This document shows positions 1 through 8,193 of a stretch of DNA of 34,453 nt, in pieces. The translations under genes and the position numbers were made by a program. How positions within the stretch are numbered: position 1 is the stretch's first letter; each line of letters starts with the position of its first letter. Source of the stretch: Chloroflexota bacterium (GTDB lineage Bacteria; Chloroflexota; Chloroflexia; Chloroheliales; Chloroheliaceae); the NCBI GenBank assembly GCA_902812345.1, contig CADDZM010000021.1:1-34453 (forward strand), read 5' to 3'. The notes beneath the pieces were generated by a model, which saw nothing but the letters and a program-made list of their open reading frames with translations, had not been told where the DNA came from and did not search any database.

Positions 1-827
1 CCAGCGCTATCCTGATGGACCCCGAATACGGCCTGCCTGCCCTCGAAGAGAAAGCTCCCGGCACCGGCGTACTGCTTTCGTACGAGAAGACCGGCTATGA
101 CGCTACCGTCCAGGGCCGCCTGCCCGATTTGCTGCCCGAATGGAGCGCCTGCCGCCTGGTGGAAGCGGGTGGCGATGCCGTGAAAATCCTGCTGTATTAC
201 AACCCTTACGACACCGAAGAAATCAACACTGTCAAGCACGCTTTTATCGAAAGGGTCGGGGCGGAGTGTGTCGCCCTGGACGTGCCGTTCTTCCTGGAAA
301 TAATAGCTTACCAGGACGGCATGGACGAAAACGGCCTGGAATTCGCCCGCAAAAAGCCCGATTACGTCAGGCGCTACATGGAAGAATTTTCCAAGGACCG
401 CTACCTGGTGGACATTTTAAAGGTGGAAATTCCGATTAACGTGACCTACCTGGAAGGCAGCCGGGCTTTCAAGGGCGGTGAGGCTGCTTATGACAAGGCG
501 GCGGCCCTGGAAGCCTTCAGGTCGGCAGCCTCGGCGGCCAAAAGACCGTTTATTTATCTTTCGGCTGGCGTGGATAACGACGTTTTCGAGGAAAACCTCG
601 ACCTTGCCGCTGAGTCCGGCACGCCCTATAGCGGGGTGCTGTGCGGGCGAGCGACCTGGAAACAGGGCATCCCGGTCTTTGCCAAATCCGGCGGCGATGC
701 CCTCGAAGAATGGCTGCTCGACCAGGGTGTCAAGAATATCGAGGTGGTTAACCGGGCGGTCCGCAAGGGCGCTCAACCCTGGTACGATATGTACGGCGGC
801 CTGGATAACATTGAAGTTGTCGGCTAG
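1..827 (+). CDS. lacD: Tagatose 1,6-bisphosphate aldolase-like protein (LacD family), 5' end missing
   Basis: Class I (Schiff-base) aldolase of the LacD/DeoC TIM-barrel type, expected to cleave a ketose 1,6-bisphosphate into dihydroxyacetone phosphate and glyceraldehyde 3-phosphate in the cytoplasm. The reading frame is open to the window edge (codons from base 3 read SAIL before MDPEYGLPA), so the true start lies upstream and I estimate that 50-60 N-terminal residues are missing. Counting from the Met at 15, family features are the lysine in AVKILLYYNPYD (K57), FFLEII (E95) and the presumed Schiff-base lysine in VDILKVEIP (K136). The late GVLCGRATWKQG stretch is also typical. A hairpin terminator follows 17 bases after the stop. 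Related enzymes act on sulfofructose phosphate or other ketose phosphates, so the exact substrate is open. Confidence 0.82.
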   Translation, partial: SAILMDPEYGLPALEEKAPGTGVLLSYEKTGYDATVQGRLPDLLPEWSACRLVEAGGDAVKILLYYNPYDTEEINTVKHAFIERVGAECVALDVPFFLEIIAYQDGMDENGLEFARKKPDYVRRYMEEFSKDRYLVDILKVEIPINVTYLEGSRAFKGGEAAYDKAAALEAFRSAASAAKRPFIYLSAGVDNDVFEENLDLAAESGTPYSGVLCGRATWKQGIPVFAKSGGDALEEWLLDQGVKNIEVVNRAVRKGAQPWYDMYGGLDNIEVVG

Positions 828-843
828 TTTTTGGTCTAACTTG

Positions 844-882
844 AAAAGCCACTTTTCGCTTTATGGTGAGGGTGGCTTTTTT
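844..882 (+). terminator. Rho-independent terminator after the lacD-like gene
   Basis: AAAAGCCAC (844-852) pairs perfectly with GTGGCTTTT (872-880), and the stem runs into six T residues (877-882). It lies 17 bases after the aldolase stop and separates that gene from the tlyA promoter immediately downstream. Confidence 0.85.
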
Positions 883-886
883 CCGT

Positions 887-915
887 TTGTTAATGCTATC
901 AACTATGTTTATAAT
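887..915 (+). promoter_or_regulatory. Sigma-70-type promoter for tlyA-nadK
   Basis: TTGTTA (887-892), a 17-bp spacer, then a perfect TATAAT (910-915). It starts just after the upstream terminator and about 80 bases before the tlyA start, so it should drive tlyA and nadK. Confidence 0.65.
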
Positions 916-993
916 AAGGCCTTAACTCGCCGGGCTTATCTTATGGCCGGTGAAGGGGGTAACAGGAAGAATTTTAGATAGGAACCGGGGATT

Positions 994-1857
994 TTGAAGG
1001 AAAAACGCAGGGTAGACCAGTGGTTGGTGGACCTGGGGCTGGCCGATTCGCGAGAAAAAGCCAAAGCCCTGGTAATGGCCGGGCAGGTGCTGGCCGGAAC
1101 GCGCCGGGTGGATAAGCCGGGCGAGAGTCTGGACCAGACCGCCGCCGCCGGGTTAACTCTTAAAGCCGGGGCCACCTTAAAATATGTCAGCCGGGGCGGT
1201 CTGAAGCTGGAAAAAGCCCTCGACAGTTTTGGCATTGACCCGCAGGGAAAACTGGTCCTGGATATTGGGGCCAGCACGGGCGGCTTTACCGACTGCGTAC
1301 TGCAAAGGGGCGCCCGGTTAGTTTTCGCGGTTGATGTAGGCCAGAATCAGCTTGATTGGAAGATTCGCAAACACCCCCACGTCCTTGTTATGGATAAGAC
1401 CAATATCCGCTACCTGGAAACTTTGCCCGCTCTCCCGGCCAGCGAAAAAGCGGAAGCTAACCCGGAAGATGCCGCACCCCTGGCCGAAATGGTCGTGATT
1501 GATGTAAGTTTTATTTCGCTAAAGCTGGTGCTACCGGCGGCCCGCCGGTTGAGCAGGCCGGACGCGCCTATCGTAGCTCTTGTGAAGCCCCAGTTTGAGG
1601 CGGGCCGAGACCAGGTCGGCAAAGGTGGGATTATAAAAGACCCCGCCGTACATCGCGCAGTATTGAAGGATTTGATAGAATGGTGCAGTGTGCATCGCTT
1701 TGAAATACGCGGTCTGATAAATTCGCCCATCCTGGGTACGGAAGGTAACCGGGAGTTTCTGGCTTACCTGCTTAACGGCGAGCAGGCAGGCGAACAGACT
1801 TTAGTTGACCCGCAGCTTTTAATTGATGAAGTTATGGCCTCTACACCGGAAAATTAA
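994..1857 (+). CDS. tlyA: TlyA family 16S/23S rRNA 2'-O-methyltransferase
   Basis: SAM-dependent ribose methyltransferase of the hemolysin A/TlyA family, which methylates cytidines in rRNA. The 287-residue protein has an N-terminal S4 RNA-binding domain (about residues 4-62, starting KEKRRVDQWLVDLGLADSRE) and an FtsJ/RrmJ-type Rossmann domain. Visible motifs are VSRGGLKLEKAL (catalytic Lys at 71), the SAM-binding LDIGASTGGFTD (89-100), VVIDVSFIS, ALVKPQFEAG and GTEGNREF near the C-terminus, together covering the expected K-D-K-E set. The start is a TTG after a weak GGAACCGGGG; the family N-terminus begins at exactly this point, which supports it. nadK follows 26 bp downstream, a common neighbour. 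Alternative hemolysin roles assigned to older homologues are not supported by this sequence. Confidence 0.93.
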   Translation: MKEKRRVDQWLVDLGLADSREKAKALVMAGQVLAGTRRVDKPGESLDQTAAAGLTLKAGATLKYVSRGGLKLEKALDSFGIDPQGKLVLDIGASTGGFTDCVLQRGARLVFAVDVGQNQLDWKIRKHPHVLVMDKTNIRYLETLPALPASEKAEANPEDAAPLAEMVVIDVSFISLKLVLPAARRLSRPDAPIVALVKPQFEAGRDQVGKGGIIKDPAVHRAVLKDLIEWCSVHRFEIRGLINSPILGTEGNREFLAYLLNGEQAGEQTLVDPQLLIDEVMASTPEN

Positions 1858-1883
1858 ATTAAAACAAAAGGAGCGAGGAACGC

Positions 1884-2720
1884 GTGTTAAAATATGTCGG
1901 CGTGGTGCTGCGCCCGGTGCCGCCTCCTGAAGCGGACCGCCTGGCGGATGCCTTTATCAAGGAGCTTGAAAAAGAAGGCGTGAAAGTCTGGCGCGGCATT
2001 GTGCCGGATACGGGCGAGTTTGCCAGAGTTATCCCCGAACTGGATTTAGTCTTTGTCTTCGGCGGGGACGGTACTATCCTGCACGCTGCCAAGACTGCTG
2101 CTATGCACGGCAAACCTATCACCGGGGTGGACTTTGGCCGCTTCGGCTTCCTGGCTGAACTCGACCCGGCCACGGCTCTCGAAAAAGTGCCGGACTTTGT
2201 GCAGGGTAAACACTGGCTGGAAGAACGCGCCATGCTCAAGGCCCAGCTTATCCGGCATAATGAGGTTGTTGGAGAATATGTCGGCCTGAATGATATTGTG
2301 GTAGGCCGCTCGTTCCTCTCAGGCGTGATTGACGTTAAACTGGACGTAGACGGCTCGCCCCTGACGACCTATATCGGGGACGGCGTTATCGTCAGCACCG
2401 CCACCGGTTCGACGGCTTATTCGCTGGCTACCAGCGGCCCGGTGGTGGCCCCGACCATGCGGGCTATTATAATCAGCGCCATCGCGCCCCACCTGAACCT
2501 GCTCGGCCACCTGATTGTGCCGGAAAGTTCCAGGGTCACACTTTACGTCGGCACCCGCAAAGGCGCTTCGGTAACTATTGACGGCCAGCCCGATTTCTCG
2601 ATTGAAGACCAGGACATGCTGCATATTACCAATGCGCCCAACAACGCTTATTTCGCCCGGCTCCAACCAAAGCAGTATTTTTACAATACGCTGGCGGACC
2701 GCTTGCGGCGTGGCGGGTGA
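1884..2720 (+). CDS. nadK: NAD kinase
   Basis: Phosphorylates NAD to NADP in the cytoplasm using ATP or polyphosphate. The 278 residues match the usual family length. Diagnostic motifs are the GGDGT nucleotide site (residues 60-64, catalytic Asp at 62), GVDFGRFGFLAELDP (81-95), GLNDIVV (134-140) and the second signature TATGSTAYSLATSGP (172-186). The start is a GTG preceded by AAAAGGAG and GAGGAA, which gives good Shine-Dalgarno spacing. It follows tlyA by 26 bp on the same strand and is probably cotranscribed. About 110 bp separate it from tetR, which has its own promoter. Confidence 0.95.
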   Translation: MLKYVGVVLRPVPPPEADRLADAFIKELEKEGVKVWRGIVPDTGEFARVIPELDLVFVFGGDGTILHAAKTAAMHGKPITGVDFGRFGFLAELDPATALEKVPDFVQGKHWLEERAMLKAQLIRHNEVVGEYVGLNDIVVGRSFLSGVIDVKLDVDGSPLTTYIGDGVIVSTATGSTAYSLATSGPVVAPTMRAIIISAIAPHLNLLGHLIVPESSRVTLYVGTRKGASVTIDGQPDFSIEDQDMLHITNAPNNAYFARLQPKQYFYNTLADRLRRGG

Positions 2721-2758
2721 TGCTTTAAAAGCGCGTATCAATTAAGCATGAAGGCTTA

Positions 2759-2787
2759 TTGACAGAATTGAGCTATTTTGTTACTCT
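2759..2787 (+). promoter_or_regulatory. Promoter of the tetR gene
   Basis: A perfect -35 TTGACA (2759-2764), a 17-bp spacer and TACTCT (2782-2787) preceded by TG at 2779-2780 (extended -10). The predicted transcription start (about 2794) touches the palindrome at 2795-2812, as expected for autorepression. Confidence 0.6.
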
Positions 2788-2794
2788 GAAAAAG

Positions 2795-2812
2795 AGACCG
2801 ACCGGTTGGTCT
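2795..2812 (+). promoter_or_regulatory. Candidate TetR operator O1 (autoregulatory)
   Basis: An 18-bp near-palindrome, AGACCGACCGGTTGGTCT, with one mismatched pair, located between the tetR promoter and its ribosome binding site. The outer AGACC/GGTCT half-sites also occur in the second palindrome at 3449-3468. TetR repressors commonly bind such a site to shut off their own gene. Confidence 0.65.
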
Positions 2813-2830
2813 TAAAAAAGAGGGGGGAAG

Positions 2831-3424
2831 ATGCGAAAAGGTGAACAGACCCGCGAAGTAATTATCCAACGCGCCGCCCGTCTCTTTAACGAGCAGGGCT
2901 ATTACGGCGCGTCCCTCAGCGACATTATGCGGGCCACCGGCCTTGAAAAAGGCGGTATTTACAACCATTTCGGCAGCAAAGAAGAACTGGCCCTCGAAGC
3001 TTTCGATTACGCGGTCGGCCTTCTCAACCAGCGCATGCGGGCGGCTATCCTGGCCCAACCCAATACTTACAACCGCCTGCTGGCCCTGATTGAAGCCTTT
3101 TCGAGGACCGCGACCGACCCGGTGCTGCCCGGCGGTTGCCCGATTATGAACACTATTATCGAGGCTGACGACACCCAACCGGCCCTCAAAGAGCGGGCCC
3201 ACGCCGAACTGGACCGCCTTTTCGAGTCTATCCGTTACACCTTAAAGCTAGGGGTCGAACGCGGTGAGATGCGGCCCGGCATAAATGCTCAGAAACTGGC
3301 CTCGTTAATAATTGCCTCTATCGAAGGAGCCATCATGCTTTCCCGGCTTTACCGCGATAGTTCGCATATTGACGCAGTGGTAGAGCATCTGAAGAATCAT
3401 CTGGAGCAAACCTTACGGCTGTAA
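2831..3424 (+). CDS. TetR/AcrR family transcriptional repressor
   Basis: A 197-residue DNA-binding repressor. The N-terminal helix-turn-helix is clear (residues about 8-54, with ASLSDIMRATGLEKGGIYNHFGSKEEL as recognition region in two parts), followed by an all-helical ligand and dimerisation domain with PGGCPIMNTIIEADD, typical of the AcrR/NemR-like branch. The ATG is preceded by the purine-rich GAGGGGGGAAG. Two AGACC/GGTCT palindromes flank the gene, one over its own promoter and one in front of the GNAT gene, so it likely represses both. The ligand cannot be inferred, although this branch often senses reactive electrophiles or small organic molecules. Confidence 0.9.
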   Translation: MRKGEQTREVIIQRAARLFNEQGYYGASLSDIMRATGLEKGGIYNHFGSKEELALEAFDYAVGLLNQRMRAAILAQPNTYNRLLALIEAFSRTATDPVLPGGCPIMNTIIEADDTQPALKERAHAELDRLFESIRYTLKLGVERGEMRPGINAQKLASLIIASIEGAIMLSRLYRDSSHIDAVVEHLKNHLEQTLRL

Positions 3425-3448
3425 GCCAATAAAATCTTTTGGCCTAAA

Positions 3449-3468
3449 AACAGACCGTTCGGTCTGTT
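3449..3468 (+). promoter_or_regulatory. Candidate TetR operator O2 at the GNAT promoter
   Basis: Two perfect 9-bp arms, AACAGACCG and CGGTCTGTT, separated by TT. A -10-like TATTAT lies just downstream (3473-3478), so a bound repressor would cover the -35/spacer region of the GNAT promoter. The half-sites AGACC/GGTCT match O1, but their separation is 4 bp here against 8 bp in O1. Confidence 0.7.
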
Positions 3469-3513
3469 AGGATATTATTTTACAAACATGAAAGAAGTCA
3501 GGCAGGTGCAAAA

Positions 3514-4107
3514 ATGCTGACCATCAGTAAAAAGAAATCAACCCAGTTAGGCTGGCGGCTCTATCAACGTACGGAAGAAGCAACCTGGGCCACCAGGAAC
3601 GGCCGGGATTATACGGTGCGAATGGCGACAGACCAGGACTTTTCCCTGCTGGTTGACCTATTGATTGGCCTTTGCGCCGATTCCCGCTACCTGCGCTTTT
3701 TATCGCCGGTCCCGGTCTTTACGCCTGAACGGGCTGAATACGTCGCCCGCCAACTCTGGCTGGAAAACCCCTGGCCGACCCAGGTTTTGCTGGCAACCAT
3801 CCGAGAAGAGTCCGGTGAAAAAGTTATCGGCCTGGGCGAATTACACGCCAACCCCCTGCACAGTGAAGAGGCCGACTTTGCCTTGCTGGTCAGGGATGAA
3901 TGGCAGGGGCAGGGGATCGGCACCTTGCTGCTGGACCGCCTGGTAGCCCTGGCAGTCCGGCGAGGTATGACCACCATGGGCTCGGAAATGCACCCCTACA
4001 ATAAGGCTATGCGTAAAGTGCTGTCCAAGCAAAGGTTGCCGGTGAATTTTAAGTTTGAAAGCGGCACTATGGAAGTAGAAATTAAGCTGGGCGGGCAGGC
4101 CGGTTGA
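3514..4107 (+). CDS. GNAT family N-acetyltransferase resembling Pat-type protein acetyltransferases
   Basis: Transfers an acyl group from acyl-CoA to an amine. The 197-residue protein has a GNAT core from about residue 33. The acetyl-CoA pyrophosphate loop is RDEWQGQGIGTLLLDRL (Q/R-x-x-G-x-G at about 131-136). The segment CADSRYLRFLSPVPVFTPE (about 54-72) resembles the S-x-Y-x-R-F signature of GNAT domains in Pat-type lysine acetyltransferases that act on acyl-CoA synthetases; this link is inference. The ATG at 3514 follows an AGGCAGG purine stretch. The gene sits behind TetR operator O2 and is therefore probably inducible. It ends four bases from the end of the convergent minus-strand gene. 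Confidence 0.8.
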   Translation: MLTISKKKSTQLGWRLYQRTEEATWATRNGRDYTVRMATDQDFSLLVDLLIGLCADSRYLRFLSPVPVFTPERAEYVARQLWLENPWPTQVLLATIREESGEKVIGLGELHANPLHSEEADFALLVRDEWQGQGIGTLLLDRLVALAVRRGMTTMGSEMHPYNKAMRKVLSKQRLPVNFKFESGTMEVEIKLGGQAG

Positions 4108-4111
4108 GGGA

Positions 4112-4408
4112 TTATGAGGAATAAAGGCTTTCCAGGGCCAATTTAACCGCTTCCGGTTCCGAGGTATAAGCAAAGAATTGCTGTACACTGGATGGGCCGG
4201 ATACCGTCAGGCGCAACCCGGCCTCAATCGTGACCGCTTTCAGGCTGATGCCGCCGCCTTTGCGCGGCTTGATAACTCCAATCACGATTTTTGTTACCCG
4301 GTCATCATCCCGCAGCATTTCGACCATCGCAAAAGCGGGCGCAATGAGCGTGGTATGTTTGCCGTTGAACTTGGGGCCGCGCAACAGCCCGCGAGGTTTA
4401 TCCGCCAT
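4112..4408 (-). CDS. Small DUF2103-like protein
   Basis: A 98-residue soluble protein of unknown function. The layout KFNGKHTTLIAPA, then VTKIVIGVIKP, then GLRLTVSG and QQFFAYTSEPE is reminiscent of the DUF2103 family (predicted metal-binding proteins known from cyanobacteria and other groups), including its early conserved His-Ser/Thr-Thr. This is a pattern recollection, not a search result. It has no signal peptide or membrane segment. The ATG has only a weak purine stretch upstream; AAAGGAG lies about 30 bases away, too far to act. It lies 60 bp downstream of the methylmalonyl-CoA mutase gene on the same strand, and a TATAAG-like sequence in that gap may provide its own promoter. Confidence 0.6.
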   Translation of the reverse strand: MADKPRGLLRGPKFNGKHTTLIAPAFAMVEMLRDDDRVTKIVIGVIKPRKGGGISLKAVTIEAGLRLTVSGPSSVQQFFAYTSEPEAVKLALESLYSS

Positions 4409-4468
4409 TAATTTTCAATTCAAGCTTATAAATATAACCGCTCCTTTAAGCGTTGCTCACCCGTTGCC

Positions 4469-6136
4469 CTAAACCGGCCGGTAGACACCAAAGACCTGTC
4501 GCAAGGTGTCGCAGATTTCGCCGAGCGTCACCAGGCTTTCAACGCACCCTATAATATGCGGCATAAGATTGTCGCGGCCCTGGGCGGCGGCGGAAAGCGC
4601 CTGGAGGCGGGCCTGGACTTCGGCCTGATTACGCCGCGCCCTTAAAGCGGTCAGCCGCTCGATTTGCTCCTCGCGCAAAGCCGGGTTAAGGGCCAGCCGT
4701 TCGACCTTTTCTTCTTCGGGGATAGTGAACTTGTTTACCCCGACAATAACGCGCTTGCCGCTCTCGACATCGGTTTGCCACTGGAAAGCGGCGTCCTCAA
4801 TTTCCTGGTGAAAGAAGCCGTTTTCAAGCGCCTTGAGAGTGCCGCCCAGCGCGTCTATCTTATCGAGATAATCCTGGGCCTGTATTTCGATTTGGTTGGT
4901 CAGGCTTTCGATGTAATAAGACCCGGCCAGCGGGTCTACCGTGTCGGCCACGTTACTTTCGTAGGCCAGGATTTGCTGGGTGCGCAGAGCAATCCGGGCT
5001 GCTTTTTCGGTTGGTAAGGCCAGGGCTTCGTCCATGCCGTTGGTGTGGAGCGATTGGGTGCCGCCCAGGACCGCCGCCAGCGCCTGGACCGTTACCCGCA
5101 CAATGTTATTTTCGACCTGCTGGGCGGTCAGCATCGAACCGGCGGTCTGGGTGTGGAAGCGAAGCATCCAGGAACGGGGGTCCTGGGCCTGGAATCGTTC
5201 GCGCATAATTTTAGCCCACAGGCGGCGAGCCGCCCGGAACTTGGCGATTTCCTCTAAAAAGTCGTTGTGGGCGTTAAAGAAAAAGGAGAGCCGGGCCGCG
5301 AACTTGTCCACGTCCAGCCCGGCGGCCCGGGCCGCTTCGACATAGGCGATACCGTCCGCCAGGGTAAAAGCGACCTCCTGGACAGCGGTGCTGCCCGCTT
5401 CCCGGATATGGTAGCCGGAAATCGAGATAGTATTCCAGTTTGGCGCCTCGGTCGTGCAATAAGCAATCATGTCGGTGATAAGGCGCAGCGAAGGTTCAGG
5501 CGGGTAGATATAAGTCCCACGCGCGATATATTCTTTCAAAATATCGTTCTGGACGGTGCCGTTGATTTTGTTGGGGGCGACGCCGTTCTTTTTAGCAACC
5601 GCGATGTAAAAAGCCAGCAGGATAGAGGCGGTTGAGTTTATGGTCATGCTGGTGCTGATTTTGTCGAGCGGGAGGCTGCGCAGCAAATCTTCCATATCGT
5701 CCAGCGAACAAATCGAAACGCCCACCTTGCCCACTTCGCCATCGGACATCGGGTGGTCGGCGTCGTAACCCATCTGGGTCGGCAAATCAAAGGCGACCGA
5801 TAGGCCGGTCTGCCCCTGGCTCAAAAGGTAATGGTAGCGTTTGTTGGACTCGACGGCGGAAGAAAACCCGGCGTACTGGCGCATGGTCCAGAACCGGGAG
5901 CGGTACATGGTCGGCTGGACGCCCCTGGTGAAAGGATACTGCCCCGGAAAGCCCAGGTTGCGGTCGTAGTCCTGCCCGGCCAGGTCTTGGGGGGTGTATA
6001 ATCTTTTGATGGAAAGGCCGGAATTGGTCTTGAAATCTTTGCGCTCGGGCGCTTTTTGGAGGGCCGGTTGGACGGTGCGCTCGTCCCATTCCTCAAAGTT
6101 CCCGGCTATACCCGCCTTCCCTGTCCGCTCCGACAT
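4469..6136 (-). CDS. Methylmalonyl-CoA mutase, large (catalytic) subunit
   Basis: Catalytic TIM-barrel subunit of adenosylcobalamin-dependent methylmalonyl-CoA mutase, which interconverts methylmalonyl-CoA and succinyl-CoA (propionate or branched-chain catabolism). The 555 residues cover the acyl-CoA-binding barrel: [23 protein letters not shown] with the substrate-contacting Tyr (residue 88), [48 protein letters not shown] and VIVGVNKF. The retained Tyr and Ser argue for methylmalonyl rather than isobutyryl or hydroxyisobutyryl substrates. The C-terminal B12-binding domain of single-chain mutases is absent, so a separate small subunit is needed; none is in the window, nor are epimerase or MeaB. 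The start is supported by AGGAGAAG seven bases upstream of the ATG. Confidence 0.92.
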   Translation of the reverse strand: MSERTGKAGIAGNFEEWDERTVQPALQKAPERKDFKTNSGLSIKRLYTPQDLAGQDYDRNLGFPGQYPFTRGVQPTMYRSRFWTMRQYAGFSSAVESNKRYHYLLSQGQTGLSVAFDLPTQMGYDADHPMSDGEVGKVGVSICSLDDMEDLLRSLPLDKISTSMTINSTASILLAFYIAVAKKNGVAPNKINGTVQNDILKEYIARGTYIYPPEPSLRLITDMIAYCTTEAPNWNTISISGYHIREAGSTAVQEVAFTLADGIAYVEAARAAGLDVDKFAARLSFFFNAHNDFLEEIAKFRAARRLWAKIMRERFQAQDPRSWMLRFHTQTAGSMLTAQQVENNIVRVTVQALAAVLGGTQSLHTNGMDEALALPTEKAARIALRTQQILAYESNVADTVDPLAGSYYIESLTNQIEIQAQDYLDKIDALGGTLKALENGFFHQEIEDAAFQWQTDVESGKRVIVGVNKFTIPEEEKVERLALNPALREEQIERLTALRARRNQAEVQARLQALSAAAQGRDNLMPHIIGCVESLVTLGEICDTLRQVFGVYRPV

Positions 6137-6163
6137 GCTTCTTCTCCTGCTTCAGTTACCTGC

Positions 6164-6913
6164 TTAAATTAGCTCTTCCGGGTTAAAACCTAACTCCCGG
6201 AGCTTTTCGGCCAGTTTTTGTTTTTCCAGGGCTGCTATATTAGCTCTACGGGTTTCAGCTTCGGCTCTTAATCTTTCCGCTTCAAGGCTTTGTTGTAGAG
6301 CTTCAGATTGGGTCAGGCGAAGTTGTTCTCGGGCATCATAAAGTCGCAATCCTGCCGGTTCAACTACCAGCCAGCTTGCCAACTCATCGCTCCACAAACG
6401 GCCCTTTTTATCTTTGCCGATTAGTTCAAATTTGCCTGTAAGGGGGCTCTTACGCCAGCCGATTAACCTGCTATAAGTTCGCCACTCCCTGGTCCGCCCT
6501 GTTTGCTCATTCGGGTCGTAAACAAAATACTCATTTACCCCAATTGCATAATATTTGGTTGGTTTTTCTTCCAAATCCTGCCACCAGGTCTCTTTGCTGG
6601 CTATTTCAAAAACGATTCGGGGGGCAGGGCTATTTTCTCCCACGGAATAACTCGATTTATCTTCGGGTTTACAATTTTCCGGCAACCCCTCCACTACCGC
6701 TATATCGGGGCTGATTGGAGTTTCGAGGGGATTATCGGTCTGGTAAAAATTGACGTTGCTGACCACTCCAATACCCTTTTCGTGAAAAATCCATTGAAGA
6801 ACCAGGATTAAATACTGAATAACAAGGTAGTGGTCCACGCTTTGGGTCAACTCGGCACCTTCCACTTCATGAGAATCGTAGTAGCGTTCAATATGGTTGG
6901 TTTTGATAGTCAT
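6164..6913 (-). CDS. Uma2 family (DUF820) putative nuclease with C-terminal coiled coil
   Basis: A 249-residue member of the Uma2/DUF820 family, which adopts a PD-(D/E)xK nuclease-like fold; its biological role is unresolved. Visible signature residues are ISPDIAVVEG (Asp70), RIVFEIASKET (Glu103 and Lys107) and KYYAIGVNEYFVYDP. The last 50 or so residues (LRLTQSEALQQSLEAE onward) form an Ala/Glu/Arg-rich coiled coil, as is common in cyanobacterial and Chloroflexota copies. The ATG follows an AAAGAG stretch. A TGCTATAAT extended -10 element lies upstream at 6959-6967, so it is probably monocistronic. The family is usually multicopy and no partner is visible here. Confidence 0.85.
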   Translation of the reverse strand: MTIKTNHIERYYDSHEVEGAELTQSVDHYLVIQYLILVLQWIFHEKGIGVVSNVNFYQTDNPLETPISPDIAVVEGLPENCKPEDKSSYSVGENSPAPRIVFEIASKETWWQDLEEKPTKYYAIGVNEYFVYDPNEQTGRTREWRTYSRLIGWRKSPLTGKFELIGKDKKGRLWSDELASWLVVEPAGLRLYDAREQLRLTQSEALQQSLEAERLRAEAETRRANIAALEKQKLAEKLRELGFNPEELI

Positions 6914-6958
6914 AGTTAAAACTCTTTACCTTTACTGCTCTTGCCCTACCTCAATTTG

Positions 6959-6987
6959 ATTATAGCACAGTCCGAATAACGCTTGAA
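6959..6987 (-). promoter_or_regulatory. Extended -10 promoter of the Uma2 gene
   Basis: Read on the minus strand: TTCAAG (6987-6982), a 17-bp spacer, and TGC plus TATAAT ending at 6959. The predicted start is about 40 bases before the ATG at 6913. The same TGCTATAAT nonamer occurs at three other promoters in this window. Confidence 0.6.
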
Positions 6988-7042
6988 TTTTGTGGCGAGG
7001 TTAAGCTAGATTTATTAAGCGGTTGAAAGATTTCAGAGTTTT

Positions 7043-8191
7043 TTATTCAGAGTTGAGAAGGGTCTGGTATTCCGTATAAACCCGGCGGGCGACAGCGGGC
7101 CAACCAAAGTTTTCTACCACGAAGCGGCGTCCGGCCTGACCCATTCGGCGGCGGCAATCGGGGTCGAGCAGCAAGCGTTCCAATTGGGCGGCCAACTCCT
7201 GCGCGTCCTGGGGATGGTAAAAGAGGCCGGTTTCTTCCGCGACTACCACCTCTTTGAAGCCGCCGAAGTTGCTGGCGACAAGTGGGCATTCGCAGGCGGA
7301 AGCCTCGCACAGGGCAATCCCGAAAGTTTCATTGGCGAAACTGGTCCCGACTACCACATCGGTCAGGGCATAATAGTCAGGCAGGTCGCGGTTTGGTACG
7401 TTCCCCAGGAAAATCACCGACTCGGCCACGCCGCAGCGATGGGCCTGGGCTTCCAGTTCTTTGCGGTAGGGTCCGTCCCCGGCCAGCAGCAGTTTGACCG
7501 GCAAATCTCTGGCCTGAAGCAGTCCAAGCGCCTGGATGAGATACTGGGCGCCTTTCCAGCGGACCTGCCGCCCGACGTGCATTATGACAAATTCTTCCGG
7601 AGCGGCGAGGCTGTTTCGCAACTCCGCATTGATTGGGCGCGGCGTAAAAAGTTCGGTGTCAATGCCGTTGTAAATAACCGCCGGTTCGATGCCAAAATGC
7701 GCCTGGACTATCCCGGCGTTGTAGCGGCTGCATGAAACCGCCGGGAGATGGCGGGCGAACAATTTATCTCCCGGAAAGAAATCTTTGCCGTGACAGCCAA
7801 AAAGTATCTTTGAGCCGGAAAGTTTCCCCGCCAGTTGCACGATAGGCAGGTCGTAGGGCTTTTGAATATGGATGATGCCGTAGCGTTCGCGGGCTAAAAG
7901 CGGCAGGCAGGCCAGGCCGAAACTAAGCCGTTCCAGAAGTTTGGTCTGGCCGTAGAGCCGGTTTAAAAGGGGGATTTTACGCAGTCGCTCTCGCGCCACG
8001 AAAGGCCGGGTAAGTACCCGGATACGCGAATCGAGCACCGGGTAATGGAAATTCTTCGGGGAAACGCCGCCGATAATATCTACCTGGCAATCGGCATAGT
8101 TAGCCGTCAGGTAGCGGGCCAGCTCCCAGACAAATGATTCTACTCCGCCGGTCTTGGTCGTGGTCGTGACGTTGAAAAGGGCGACTTTCAC
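7043..8191 (-). CDS. Glycosyltransferase family 4 (GT-B fold)
   Basis: Retaining glycosyltransferase using a nucleotide sugar, probably at the cytoplasmic membrane face in assembly of a surface glycan or glycolipid. The 382-residue protein shows both GT-B halves: N-terminal GGVESFVWELARYL (15-28) and LFGCHGKD (about 130-137), then VIYNGIDTELF (172-182), VGRQVRWKGAQYLIQAL (206-222) and the GT4 EX7E motif in NETFGIALCEAS (Glu288 and Glu296). The ATG is two bases after the stop of the upstream methyltransferase, so translation is probably coupled. Donor and acceptor cannot be assigned. Confidence 0.9.
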   Translation of the reverse strand: MKVALFNVTTTTKTGGVESFVWELARYLTANYADCQVDIIGGVSPKNFHYPVLDSRIRVLTRPFVARERLRKIPLLNRLYGQTKLLERLSFGLACLPLLARERYGIIHIQKPYDLPIVQLAGKLSGSKILFGCHGKDFFPGDKLFARHLPAVSCSRYNAGIVQAHFGIEPAVIYNGIDTELFTPRPINAELRNSLAAPEEFVIMHVGRQVRWKGAQYLIQALGLLQARDLPVKLLLAGDGPYRKELEAQAHRCGVAESVIFLGNVPNRDLPDYYALTDVVVGTSFANETFGIALCEASACECPLVASNFGGFKEVVVAEETGLFYHPQDAQELAAQLERLLLDPDCRRRMGQAGRRFVVENFGWPAVARRVYTEYQTLLNSE

Positions 8192-8193
8192 TG

